A DNA stretch of 15,223 bases from Oligoflexia bacterium (GCA_903928955.1 CAIYTD010000158.1:1-15223); one strand, 5' to 3'. Positions 1-5,854 are shown, counted from the first letter of the stretch. The notes: generated by a model from the sequence alone, not told the origin. Program-made: numbers and translations.

Positions 1-888
1 AATTAATGCTTCTAGTCGCTCCTGAGAAAGAGGAACTTCTTGCTCTCCTAAGGAATTGGGTTTCACCTCTGAAGAAAATGGCAAATTTTCGAATCCCGCC
101 TTTAAAGGAGGAACTTTGGGCAAATCTGCTTTAAAATTTGAACCTACTCGGTCGAATACTTGAGAAAGAGGCCCACGAGGAGAATCACTCACACTCCACT
201 GAAACTCATCCATTCCAGAAATTTTGAGCGTCGATTCTGTAAGCGCCTTGATATCTGTCTCACTGCCAAGACCAGCCTCGGAATTATTTTTCGCTGTTGA
301 TTCAGAAAGAGGAGAAGATTGAATTAAACCTTCAGGAAATGACTCCCCCTCCCACAAGTGGGTCTGTAATTCTTCAACAGGCATGCCTGAAAGCGCGATA
401 TGATCTGGTTGAACGATTTTTGCCCAATCCTCATCGGTTTCTACTACTTCTGCCGGAACTTTACTTTCAGGGGCAAAAGACTGAAAAAGAGAAGTTTTTT
501 CCATTCTTTTTTGTGTTACTTGAGCAAGGACATCCGTAAGAACCTGCCTTAAATGGGCTGGATCAAAAGGCTTGACTAGCCTCCCATGAAAATGAACTTG
601 ATCTGCCTGTTGCTCATCGACTTTTTCAAATGCACTGGACATGAGCACTACTCGTATTTCATTTAAATCCTCATCCTGGTTCATTTCATGCTTCACTTCA
701 AATGCAGATTTAATGGGAAGCGAAACATCCATGAGCACAACATCAGGTCGAAACAAAGGAATTTGCTGCAGGGCATCATTACCATCTGAAACGGCCTGAA
801 TTTCATATCCTTCATTTGATAGCGCGAGCCGGATTACTTTTTGAATGGTCAGGCTATCGTCTGCTACAAGTAGCTTTTTTCCGATCAT
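1..888 (-). CDS. Response regulator with long C-terminal extension (partial, 3' end outside window)
   Basis: The frame is open from an ATG at 888 through the left edge, giving 296 codons without a stop. It begins MIGKKLLVADDS. Residues 1-125 form a CheY-like receiver domain: acidic pair D10/D11, phospho-acceptor D54 in VVLMDVSLP, switch serine near S84 in VLMSS, and K106 in VKPFD. The domain should be phosphorylated by a sensor kinase. Residues about 130-296 are rich in Ser, Glu and Pro with no recognisable output domain, like a flexible linker to something beyond the edge. No strong Shine-Dalgarno precedes the ATG (TTTAATTGAAT), but the start is fixed by the receiver fold. It is divergent from the 6S RNA gene. 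The output function and kinase partner cannot be told from this window. Confidence 0.9.
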   Translation of the reverse strand, partial: MIGKKLLVADDSLTIQKVIRLALSNEGYEIQAVSDGNDALQQIPLFRPDVVLMDVSLPIKSAFEVKHEMNQDEDLNEIRVVLMSSAFEKVDEQQADQVHFHGRLVKPFDPAHLRQVLTDVLAQVTQKRMEKTSLFQSFAPESKVPAEVVETDEDWAKIVQPDHIALSGMPVEELQTHLWEGESFPEGLIQSSPLSESTAKNNSEAGLGSETDIKALTESTLKISGMDEFQWSVSDSPRGPLSQVFDRVGSNFKADLPKVPPLKAGFENLPFSSEVKPNSLGEQEVPLSQERLEALI

Positions 889-951
889 ATTCAATTAAAG
901 TGTGTCATTTCCACGCTACACTGTAAACAATGATTCTATGGGAATGAGTCT

Positions 952-979
952 TTCTTTCGTTTCCTAAAAACGTTATAGT
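952..979 (+). promoter_or_regulatory. Likely sigma-70 promoter of the 6S RNA gene
   Basis: TATAGT at 974-979 is a good -10 box and puts the transcription start at about 986, a few bases before the closing stem of the 6S RNA. The -35 region (TTCTTT, 952-957, 16-base spacer) is weak. The call rests mainly on the -10 box and its spacing to the RNA. Confidence 0.5.
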
Positions 980-985
980 AAAAAT

Positions 986-1158
986 CAGCCGCAGGGACCG
1001 GCGAATATACATTTGGACCCTGCAGTCAATTACCCAGGGGGCTGTCACTGTGCAGTGGTGAGCATGCCTGGTACGTCCAGGAAGCCTAAAGCTGACATAC
1101 GGCGCCCACTTTTACTTTCTGGGTTCCAATTGACATCGCCGGACTCTGCGGTTTTTTT
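986..1158 (+). ncRNA. ssrS: 6S RNA
   Basis: 6S RNA binds the sigma-70 RNA polymerase holoenzyme as a promoter mimic and dampens transcription in stationary phase. The ends form a long closing stem: 989-996 pairs with 1144-1151 (with one G-U), and after one mismatch 998-1004 (CCGGCGA) pairs perfectly with 1136-1142 (TCGCCGG). Further in, TTGGA and CCC (1013-1020) pair with GGG and TCCAA (1121-1129). The centre has the family's conserved block GGTGAGCATG (1057-1066), then a hairpin CCTGG/CCAGG (1067-1071/1077-1081) with loop TACGT, then GAAGCCTAAA. This matches the E. coli 6S apical region almost base for base. The closing stem is followed by seven Ts (1152-1158), so it can also act as the terminator. 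The length of about 173 bases is normal. The usual neighbour ygfA is absent. Confidence 0.94.
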
Positions 1159-1186
1159 GACAATTCTATTCAATTCAAGGTATCTT
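1157..1186 (+). promoter_or_regulatory. Putative sigma-70 promoter of the 1226 gene, overlapping the 6S terminator
   Basis: A perfect -35 box TTGACA (1157-1162) starts inside the T-run that ends the 6S RNA. TATCTT (1181-1186) lies 18 bases further on as a fair -10 box. The transcript would start near 1193, about 30 bases before the start codon of the next gene. Confidence 0.45.
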
Positions 1187-1225
1187 TATTTATATTCCTA
1201 AATAAATGAACGAGAGGTACAAAGT

Positions 1226-1855
1226 ATGGGCCGATTCAAAGATATATTGACGTCCCAACCGGGCTGGCTCCATGAATTAGCTCGGGGAGAAATCCACCCC
1301 GATTCTGAAAAGCTACTCCAACTAGGACGAAGCTTCGATCCCCAACAAATCATAGAAGAAAGTACGATAGAATTTCTTTCCGAGCTGAGAGAACATTTTA
1401 ATGAATTTGCAAGATTGCTCAATACTTACTCTGAAGCAGGCACAAAATTTAACGATATAAAAATCTATATTGTAGCTCAAACAGCCGCTGATTTCATGCT
1501 CTTTAGAAATCAAATCAAGCTTATTTTTTCCAATACAGCACATGGCGTGATTCATATTTCCTTTGCTCAACATCTGAGAAGCACATTAGCTGTAGATGGA
1601 CAAGATCAGACGCCATTTTCGAATTCCTCCTCTACCACTACAGGGCAGTCGCAAGACTTATTAGCGCAAATAGGTCCCTTTCGAGATGTATTCTGGACTT
1701 TTCAAGGCGAGAAAGTCACACCTGACCAAGTTTCAAAATTCTATTTTATTGAATTTACCCGCATTACTCGGGACAATAAACGATCAGGAGGAAAAAACCA
1801 ATTGCTTCTCGATCAAATCAAAGCACTGCTCGAGGAGAAGGGGCTTAGCCTCTAA
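1226..1855 (+). CDS. Hypothetical 209-residue protein downstream of 6S RNA
   Basis: The ATG at 1226 follows a good Shine-Dalgarno (GAGAGG, 8 bases upstream). The product is soluble, with no signal peptide or membrane segment. Residues about 1-80 look helical and charged (LHELARGEIHPDSEKLLQLG, then EFLSELREHFNEFARLLNTY). Residues about 80-125 look alpha/beta (DIKIYIVAQTAADFMLF, then GVIHISFAQHL). A Ser/Thr/Gln-rich loop (about 132-146) leads to a C-terminal part ending in a helix (LLLDQIKALLEEKG). I do not recognise the family. The last 24 codons overlap the convergent epimerase-like gene by 72 bp. Position right behind 6S RNA is where proteobacteria often carry ygfA, but this is not YgfA. No function is assigned. 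Confidence 0.8.
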   Translation: MGRFKDILTSQPGWLHELARGEIHPDSEKLLQLGRSFDPQQIIEESTIEFLSELREHFNEFARLLNTYSEAGTKFNDIKIYIVAQTAADFMLFRNQIKLIFSNTAHGVIHISFAQHLRSTLAVDGQDQTPFSNSSSTTTGQSQDLLAQIGPFRDVFWTFQGEKVTPDQVSKFYFIEFTRITRDNKRSGGKNQLLLDQIKALLEEKGLSL

Positions 1856-2695
1856 AATTTCTACTGCCTCACTCGAATTCAGAGAAAAATCTAACTGGCT
1901 CAAACTATTCTTTGCGGATTTTTTATTAGGGCGATCACTTACACTAACCAAAGCAGGGTCGTATTTAAATCTTTTAGAAAATTCCCTTGCCAACTCGTAT
2001 TCTGTAATTTTTGTCAGTCCACCATAATGTATCACTCGATTTTTGACTCCTGATTCAATTAACCGTTGAATAACATCACAAAATCCATCCACCAAACCGT
2101 AGGAATGAAGTTCTTGATTATTTGCAACAAATCTGATTTTTCGATCTAAACTCATTCTCATACGGTCAAAAAATGAAAAATTAATCCCATTTCCCCTTCC
2201 CAATAATGGACTCGATCTCAAAATAATGTAATTGAGACACTTACTTTTAACTACGTTCTCTCCATTGAGTTTAACTCTACCCAAAGTACATTCCGGTAAA
2301 ACTGTATCCACCTCATGGTAGTTACCTTTGGAACCATCGAAAACATAGGAATTCGAAACATAAATAAAGCGAGGTTGCAGGATATCGGTTAAGCCACTTA
2401 AAATTGCAGGGCCAATCGCATGCACGTGCTCAGCCCATGGGCTGTTTTTTTCGACCCAATTGGGATCGTTTTTTCCAGCCAGATAAACGATGACATCTGG
2501 TCGCGCCATTATGAGCACTCGCCTAATCCAATTTCGATTTGCCAAATTCACTGGAAGAAAAGTAACACCAGGAAGTGAAAATCGATTTTTATGATAAGTT
2601 GCAAATACCTTATACCCTTGCCGCAGCTTTTGAGCCAAATGAGTGCCCAAAAATCCGCTTCCTCCAATAATTAAGACCGCTTTAATCACTCGCAC
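1784..2695 (-). CDS. NAD(P)-dependent sugar reductase/epimerase, RmlD-like, catalytic Tyr missing
   Basis: Extended short-chain dehydrogenase/reductase fold, 303 residues, the usual length for RmlD (dTDP-4-dehydrorhamnose reductase) and NAD-dependent epimerases. The Rossmann motif GGSGFLG is at residues 11-17, and the conserved SNSYVFDG (usually STDYVFDG) is at 114-121. The YxxxK position reads LGRVK (138-142), so Lys142 is kept but the catalytic Tyr is Leu. Reductase activity is therefore doubtful, and a binding or regulatory role is possible. The start is a GTG at 2695. A second GTG two codons later is an equal candidate, and neither has a clear Shine-Dalgarno. It lies 68 bp downstream of the last flagellin on the same strand, so readthrough is possible. 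Nucleotide-sugar genes near flagellins often serve flagellin or surface glycosylation, but that link here is inference. Confidence 0.82.
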   Translation of the reverse strand: MRVIKAVLIIGGSGFLGTHLAQKLRQGYKVFATYHKNRFSLPGVTFLPVNLANRNWIRRVLIMARPDVIVYLAGKNDPNWVEKNSPWAEHVHAIGPAILSGLTDILQPRFIYVSNSYVFDGSKGNYHEVDTVLPECTLGRVKLNGENVVKSKCLNYIILRSSPLLGRGNGINFSFFDRMRMSLDRKIRFVANNQELHSYGLVDGFCDVIQRLIESGVKNRVIHYGGLTKITEYELAREFSKRFKYDPALVSVSDRPNKKSAKNSLSQLDFSLNSSEAVEILEAKPLLLEQCFDLIEKQLVFSS

Positions 2696-2763
2696 CAGCT
2701 GAGTCTAACTCAAATTAAAAGACAAAGAAAAACTTACTTCAACTTTTATTTGACTCAACGCAA

Positions 2764-3597
2764 CTATCCCAATAACTTCAATGCAGCGGATATATTATTA
2801 TTAGCGTGCCCCAGTACTGCAACACCAGATTGGACTAATATATTATATTTAGTCATTTCTGATACTTCCTCTGCCATATCTGAATCTCTAATTCTACTAT
2901 TTGCAGTAGATAGATTTTCATACAATATAGATTGGCTATTAATTGTAGACTGAAGTCGATTTTGAAGTGCCCCCAAATCGGCTCTCACACTATTCACATG
3001 AATAAGTGCATCGTCTAAAGCAGATAAAGTTAATTGCGAGCCTTGCTTAGTAGCAACCGATTCTGCTGCCAATTTAAGATTTTCCAAAGTAGTATCTGAT
3101 TTGGTTCCATCATAAATAATCCGATCTAAAATCGGATTATTTCTCAGTCCTACCTGAATTTCAAAAATTCCAGCTTTACCATTAAGCAACGGTATGCCAT
3201 TAAACTCAGTACCATTAGCAATTCGATCCAGTTCTTGCTTCAATGACTGAAACTCTCGATCTGCAAACTGACGCTCCGTATCACTGATTGTATCTGAGGC
3301 CGCCTGAATTCCTAGCTCTCTTAGCCGAATTAAAATATTAGACACCTCATTTATACCTCCTTCTGATACTTGAATCAGAGAAATTCCATCCTGAGCATTT
3401 CGTTTGGCCTGCCTAATACCCTGAATACTGGAACGAAGATTCTCAGAAATTGCTAGGCCTGCAGCATCATCACCAGCATGATTAATTCTACTACCGCTTG
3501 CAAGACGCTCAAGACTCTTATCTAAATTCAGTTTAGTACTGGCAATTTGGCGCAATCCATTAAGAGCAGTGACATTTGTCGCTATCCTTAATCCCAT
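2764..3597 (-). CDS. fliC: Flagellin (copy 1, most divergent at conserved C-terminal positions)
   Basis: Filament subunit exported by the flagellar type III apparatus. The 277 residues consist of the N-terminal D0/D1 region (MGLRIATNVTALNGLRQ, then the LASGSRIN and DDAAGLAISE motifs, about 1-145), a short middle and the C-terminal D1/D0 region (about 190-277, ending ALKLLG). There is no D2/D3 domain, so the filament would be thin-coated. By eye it is about three quarters identical to copy 2, its obvious paralogue. Several usually fixed positions differ: RDSDMAEE for RDVDMAEE, TKYNI for TKQNI, and GHANN for the GQAN or SQAN of the other copies. It may be a minor or drifting filament protein. 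The ATG at 3597 has a close Shine-Dalgarno GGAGGA and a leader described separately. No clear sigma-28 promoter is seen in the 108 bp upstream. Confidence 0.96.
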   Translation of the reverse strand: MGLRIATNVTALNGLRQIASTKLNLDKSLERLASGSRINHAGDDAAGLAISENLRSSIQGIRQAKRNAQDGISLIQVSEGGINEVSNILIRLRELGIQAASDTISDTERQFADREFQSLKQELDRIANGTEFNGIPLLNGKAGIFEIQVGLRNNPILDRIIYDGTKSDTTLENLKLAAESVATKQGSQLTLSALDDALIHVNSVRADLGALQNRLQSTINSQSILYENLSTANSRIRDSDMAEEVSEMTKYNILVQSGVAVLGHANNNISAALKLLG

Positions 3598-3673
3598 ATT
3601 ATCCTCCCATCATATTTTAATTCCTCCATGAATAACCATTTCAATTAAATTGAAATGTCAGCATCCGTGCTAA
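3598..3673 (-). promoter_or_regulatory. Flagellin copy 1 leader: GGA-loop hairpin (CsrA-like) plus double Shine-Dalgarno
   Basis: In the mRNA (minus strand), 3673-3658 folds as a 6-bp stem (UUAGCA / UGCUGA, one G-U) with a CGGA loop, so ACGGA fits the CsrA core ANGGA. Further down comes the conserved CATGGAGGA block (GGAGGA at 3622-3627). Then comes a second GGAGGA (3602-3607), 4 bases before the start codon. A GGA in a hairpin loop plus a GGA at the ribosome site is the known CsrA layout. An AT-rich inverted repeat (ATTTCAAT/ATTGAAAT) lies between them. CsrA binding is inference. Confidence 0.5.
3599..3613 (-). other. Four-codon mini-ORF (MMGG) in the flagellin copy 1 leader
   Basis: ATG ATG GGA GGA TAA, then one T, then the flagellin ATG. 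It has its own Shine-Dalgarno GGAGGA (3622-3627) 8 bases upstream, and its GGA codons double as the Shine-Dalgarno of the flagellin. The same arrangement occurs before copy 2. Whether it is translated is unknown. Confidence 0.35.
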
Positions 3674-3697
3674 GTTTTTTATTACTTTCACTTTACA

Positions 3698-3720
3698 TTA
3701 TTGAATCACCCATTCAATAA
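3698..3720 (-). other. Stem-loop across the flagellin copy 2 stop codon
   Basis: Perfect 9-bp inverted repeat TTATTGAAT / ATTCAATAA with a 5-base loop. It spans the last codons and the stop of copy 2. No T-run follows on either strand, so it is not a normal intrinsic terminator. It may stabilise the 3' end of the mRNA or pause ribosomes at the stop. Confidence 0.45.
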
Positions 3721-4542
3721 TTTTAAGGCATGAGAATTTGTATTGTTTGCTTGAGATAACACAGCTATACCTGCCTGCATCATAATATTCTGTTTTGTCA
3801 TCTCAGAAACTTCCTCTGCCATATCAACATCCCTTATTCTACTATTTGCAGCAGACAGATTTTCATCTGTAATCGCCAAATTATTAATAGTAGATTGCAA
3901 CCTATTCTGCATAGCACCTAAATCTGCACGGATACTATTCACTCGAATCAATGCATCATCAATTACGGACAAAGAAAGTTGAGATCCTTGCTTTGTAGCG
4001 ACTGACTCTCCCCCTAATTTTAATGAATCTAATGATGCATCTGCTCTTTCTCCATTATAGATAATACGATCTAAAATAGGATTGTTATGAGTTCCAACTT
4101 GGATTTCAAAAATCCCAGATTTCCCATTCAACAGCTGAGTCCCATTAAAGGCTGTCACATTTGCAATTCGATCCATTTCTTGCTTAAGAGATTGAAACTC
4201 TCGATCTGCAAATTGACGTTCAGTATCACCTATAGTATCTGACGCTGCCTGGATCGCTAATTCACGCAATCGAATAAGCATGTTCGAAATTTCATTTAAT
4301 CCTCCTTCTGAAACCTGAACCAAAGATACGCCATCCTGAGCGTTCCTCTTAGCTTGCCGCATGCCTCGAATTTGACCTCGTAAATTTTCCGAAATCGCTA
4401 AACCCGCAGCATCATCGCCCGTATGATTAATACGGCTGCCACTTGCCAATTTCTCCAACGACCTATCTAAGTTCTGTCGAGTAACAGACATTTGCCTTAA
4501 AGCATTAAGAGCCGTAACGTTTGTCGCAATTCTAAGTCCCAT
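3706..4542 (-). CDS. fliC: Flagellin (copy 2)
   Basis: 278 residues with only the D0/D1 parts of flagellin. N-terminus MGLRIATNVTALNALRQ, then LASGSRINHTGDDAAGLAISENLRGQIRG and QAKRNAQDGVSLVQVSEGGLNE. The C-terminal half holds the standard ENLSAANSRIRDVDMAEE and TKQNIMMQAGIAVLSQANN motifs, ending ALKLLNG. All usual export and polymerisation landmarks are kept, so this is probably a working filament subunit. It is closely related to copy 1 and more distant from copy 3. The ATG at 4542 is preceded by GGAG 6 bases away and by the most elaborate leader of the set: two GGA-loop hairpins, a mini-ORF and a sigma-28-like promoter. Copy 1 follows after 163 bp and may be cotranscribed. Confidence 0.97.
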   Translation of the reverse strand: MGLRIATNVTALNALRQMSVTRQNLDRSLEKLASGSRINHTGDDAAGLAISENLRGQIRGMRQAKRNAQDGVSLVQVSEGGLNEISNMLIRLRELAIQAASDTIGDTERQFADREFQSLKQEMDRIANVTAFNGTQLLNGKSGIFEIQVGTHNNPILDRIIYNGERADASLDSLKLGGESVATKQGSQLSLSVIDDALIRVNSIRADLGAMQNRLQSTINNLAITDENLSAANSRIRDVDMAEEVSEMTKQNIMMQAGIAVLSQANNTNSHALKLLNG

Positions 4543-4615
4543 ACTAGTCTCCGTTCATAGTGCATCCTCCATGACAGCTCACCACTATCCTTAGTGATGA
4601 CGAGCATCCTTGCTC
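4543..4615 (-). promoter_or_regulatory. Flagellin copy 2 leader: two AGGA-loop hairpins, CsrA-type control region
   Basis: Hairpin A (4615-4602 in mRNA sense) is a 5-bp stem GAGCA/UGCUC with an AGGA loop. Its CAAGGAUG fits the CsrA selection consensus core CARGGAUG exactly. Hairpin B (4600-4579) is a 9-bp stem UCAUCACUA / UAGUGGUGA (one U-G) with an AGGA tetraloop. Next come CATGGAGGA (GGAGGA at 4565-4570) and ACGGA (4549-4553), which overlaps the flagellin Shine-Dalgarno. That makes up to four GGA sites in about 65 bases. The 3' arm of hairpin A (GCUC) could also pair with a GAGC after hairpin B, so alternative folds are possible. Confidence 0.6.
4544..4558 (-). other. Four-codon mini-ORF (MNGD) in the flagellin copy 2 leader
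   Basis: ATG AAC GGA GAC TAG, then one T, then the flagellin ATG. GGAGGA (4565-4570) sits 6 bases upstream as its Shine-Dalgarno. The geometry is the same as in copy 1 although the codons differ. Translation is not proven. Confidence 0.35.
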
Positions 4616-4621
4616 TTTTGG

Positions 4622-4649
4622 TTATTGCCCTGAAAATTCAGAGCGGTTA
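4622..4649 (-). promoter_or_regulatory. Putative sigma-28 promoter of flagellin copy 2
   Basis: In minus sense, TAAC (4649-4646), 16 bases, then GGCAATAA (4629-4622). The FliA consensus is TAAA-N15-GCCGATAA. The -10 box matches 6 of 8 bases, and the spacer is one base long. The transcript would start next to hairpin A. Confidence 0.4.
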
Positions 4650-4762
4650 GTAAACAAATAAAAACAACATTCTCAACACGGAAGGGGATCTACTTGTAAA
4701 AAAAATAGCCCAACCACTTCCATCTCATTCACTTTTAAAATTTTTCAACTTACGATCAACAG

Positions 4763-4839
4763 CATACTAGTCTCCATTCCTGTTTCTATCCTCCATGTCA
4801 GATCACCACTATCCTTAGTGATGACGAGCGTCGTTGCTC
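4763..4839 (-). repeat. Orphan copy of the flagellin leader (direct repeat of 4540-4615)
   Basis: This stretch repeats the copy 2 leader from the start codon back to hairpin A. Shared blocks in mRNA sense are GCTCGTCATC, the whole AGGA hairpin B (4824-4803), ACATGGAGGAT or TCATGGAGGAT, and GGAGACTAGTATG. The flagellin reading frame is missing: after the ATG at 4765 the frame reads MLLIVS and stops. Hairpin A is damaged here (GAGC/GCTC with loop AACGAC, so GGA is lost), and no sigma-28 box is seen at the matching place. It is most likely what remains of a deleted fourth flagellin gene. Confidence 0.75.
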
Positions 4840-4891
4840 ATTATTATTCTTTCCAATCCACCCAATTCTCATTTTCCTTCTCTGTGAGGAG

Positions 4892-4933
4892 CGTTCATTC
4901 TGACTCTGCCATCATGGTGAATCAGAATGAACG
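4892..4933 (-). other. Long stem-loop in the 3' UTR of flagellin copy 3
   Basis: Perfect 12-bp arms CGTTCATTCTGA (4892-4903) and TCAGAATGAACG (4922-4933) enclose 18 bases with a small inner CCA/TGG stem. It lies about 70 bp after the stop of copy 3. It would be very stable, but there is no T-run on either side. It could be a Rho-assisted or weak terminator, or an RNA stabiliser protecting the flagellin mRNA. Confidence 0.6.
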
Positions 4934-5002
4934 AATACCTCTTCCAGGAAACAAGCGCAGGCAACTAGCCTTTGCTTTGGTCAAAATTTTTATCTATCAC
5001 CA

Positions 5003-5854
5003 TCAAGATCCTCCTCCTTGGCCTAATAGCGATAGCGCAGCTTTAACTGAACTATTAGCTTGGCCAAGCACTGAGATACCAGACTGCATTAAAATTTGAT
5101 TCTTGGTCATTTCTGTTGTTTCTTCAGCTACATCCATATCGCGAATACGACTATTAGCTGTAGATAGATTTTCTTTGGTTACAGATATATGATTGATAGT
5201 AGACTGAAGCCTATTTTGCATAGCTCCAAACCCAGATCGAATAGCTGTAATGGAATGCAAAGCACTATCAATAGGGGCTAAACTATTTTGCGCACTTAAT
5301 TTATCTGAGACATTGGCAAAATTAATCCCTAAAGTAACAGTAGTGACATCTGCTGAATTCGCATCAAACAGGCGAATCCGGTCTACTAATGGATTATTTC
5401 GAGTTCCAACCTGTATGTCGAATGCTGGCCCTGAGCCATTTAAAATATGAACACCATTGAATTCAGTGCTATTTGATATTCGATTAATTTCTTCGAGAAG
5501 CTGCTGAAATTCAATATCTATGAATTTCCTTTCTGACTGGCCTACAGTATCTGAAGCGGCCTGTACTCCAAGCTCTCTCAGTCTAATAATAATATTTGAT
5601 ACTTCTGTTAGTGCGCCTTCAGCAATTTGGATAACTGAAACGCCATCTTGAGCATTGCGCTCTGCTTTGGATAACCCACGAACTTCAGACCGAAGTAACT
5701 CGGAAATTGCTAATCCAGCTGCATCATCACTGGCATGATTAATTTTTGATCCTGAACTTAGTCTTTCTAAGCTTCGATCAAGAGAACCGCGGGTAGTGCG
5801 CAAATTTCGCTGAGCTATCAGCGCAGGCACATTTGTATTAATCCGCAGTCCCAT
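5003..5854 (-). CDS. fliC: Flagellin (copy 3)
   Basis: 283 residues, D0/D1 only. N-terminus MGLRINTNVPALIAQRNLRTTRGSL, then LSSGSKINHASDDAAGLAISE. The C-terminal part holds ENLSTANSRIRDMDVAEETTEMTKNQILMQSGISVLGQAN and ends in a glycine-rich tail LLGQGGGS not found in the other copies. It is clearly diverged from copies 1 and 2 in the middle and at the C-terminus (TTEMTKNQ instead of VSEMTK), so it is an older duplicate. The ATG at 5854 has a single strong Shine-Dalgarno in the conserved CATGGAGGA block and no mini-ORF. It is the promoter-proximal flagellin and has its own sigma-28-like promoter. Confidence 0.97.
   Translation of the reverse strand: MGLRINTNVPALIAQRNLRTTRGSLDRSLERLSSGSKINHASDDAAGLAISELLRSEVRGLSKAERNAQDGVSVIQIAEGALTEVSNIIIRLRELGVQAASDTVGQSERKFIDIEFQQLLEEINRISNSTEFNGVHILNGSGPAFDIQVGTRNNPLVDRIRLFDANSADVTTVTLGINFANVSDKLSAQNSLAPIDSALHSITAIRSGFGAMQNRLQSTINHISVTKENLSTANSRIRDMDVAEETTEMTKNQILMQSGISVLGQANSSVKAALSLLGQGGGS

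Noticed and set aside
297..539. Open frame on the + strand of 80 codons
   Set aside because: It lies wholly antisense to the well-supported response regulator gene and its product is low-complexity, with no start signal.
1013..1201. 62-codon open frame across the 6S RNA
   Set aside because: It overlaps a clearly recognised structured RNA; its codons follow RNA stems, and it has no Shine-Dalgarno.
3620..3660. AT-rich inverted repeat ATTTCAAT/ATTGAAAT as a terminator of copy 2
   Set aside because: It has only A/T-rich pairs, no U-run, and lies inside the leader of copy 1.
4670..4765. T-run in minus sense between the orphan leader and copy 2 as a terminator
   Set aside because: Eight Us occur, but no convincing stem immediately precedes them. 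The only pairing found (GGAAG/CTTCC) encloses the U-run instead.
4540..4839. Two-copy direct repeat read as a mobile element or short CRISPR
   Set aside because: There are only two copies, they match flagellin leader elements, and there are no spacers, terminal inverted repeats or transposase.
4818..5099. 93-codon + strand frame between flagellin copies 2 and 3
   Set aside because: It crosses the orphan leader, the long hairpin and the antisense end of copy 3. The product has no recognisable features.
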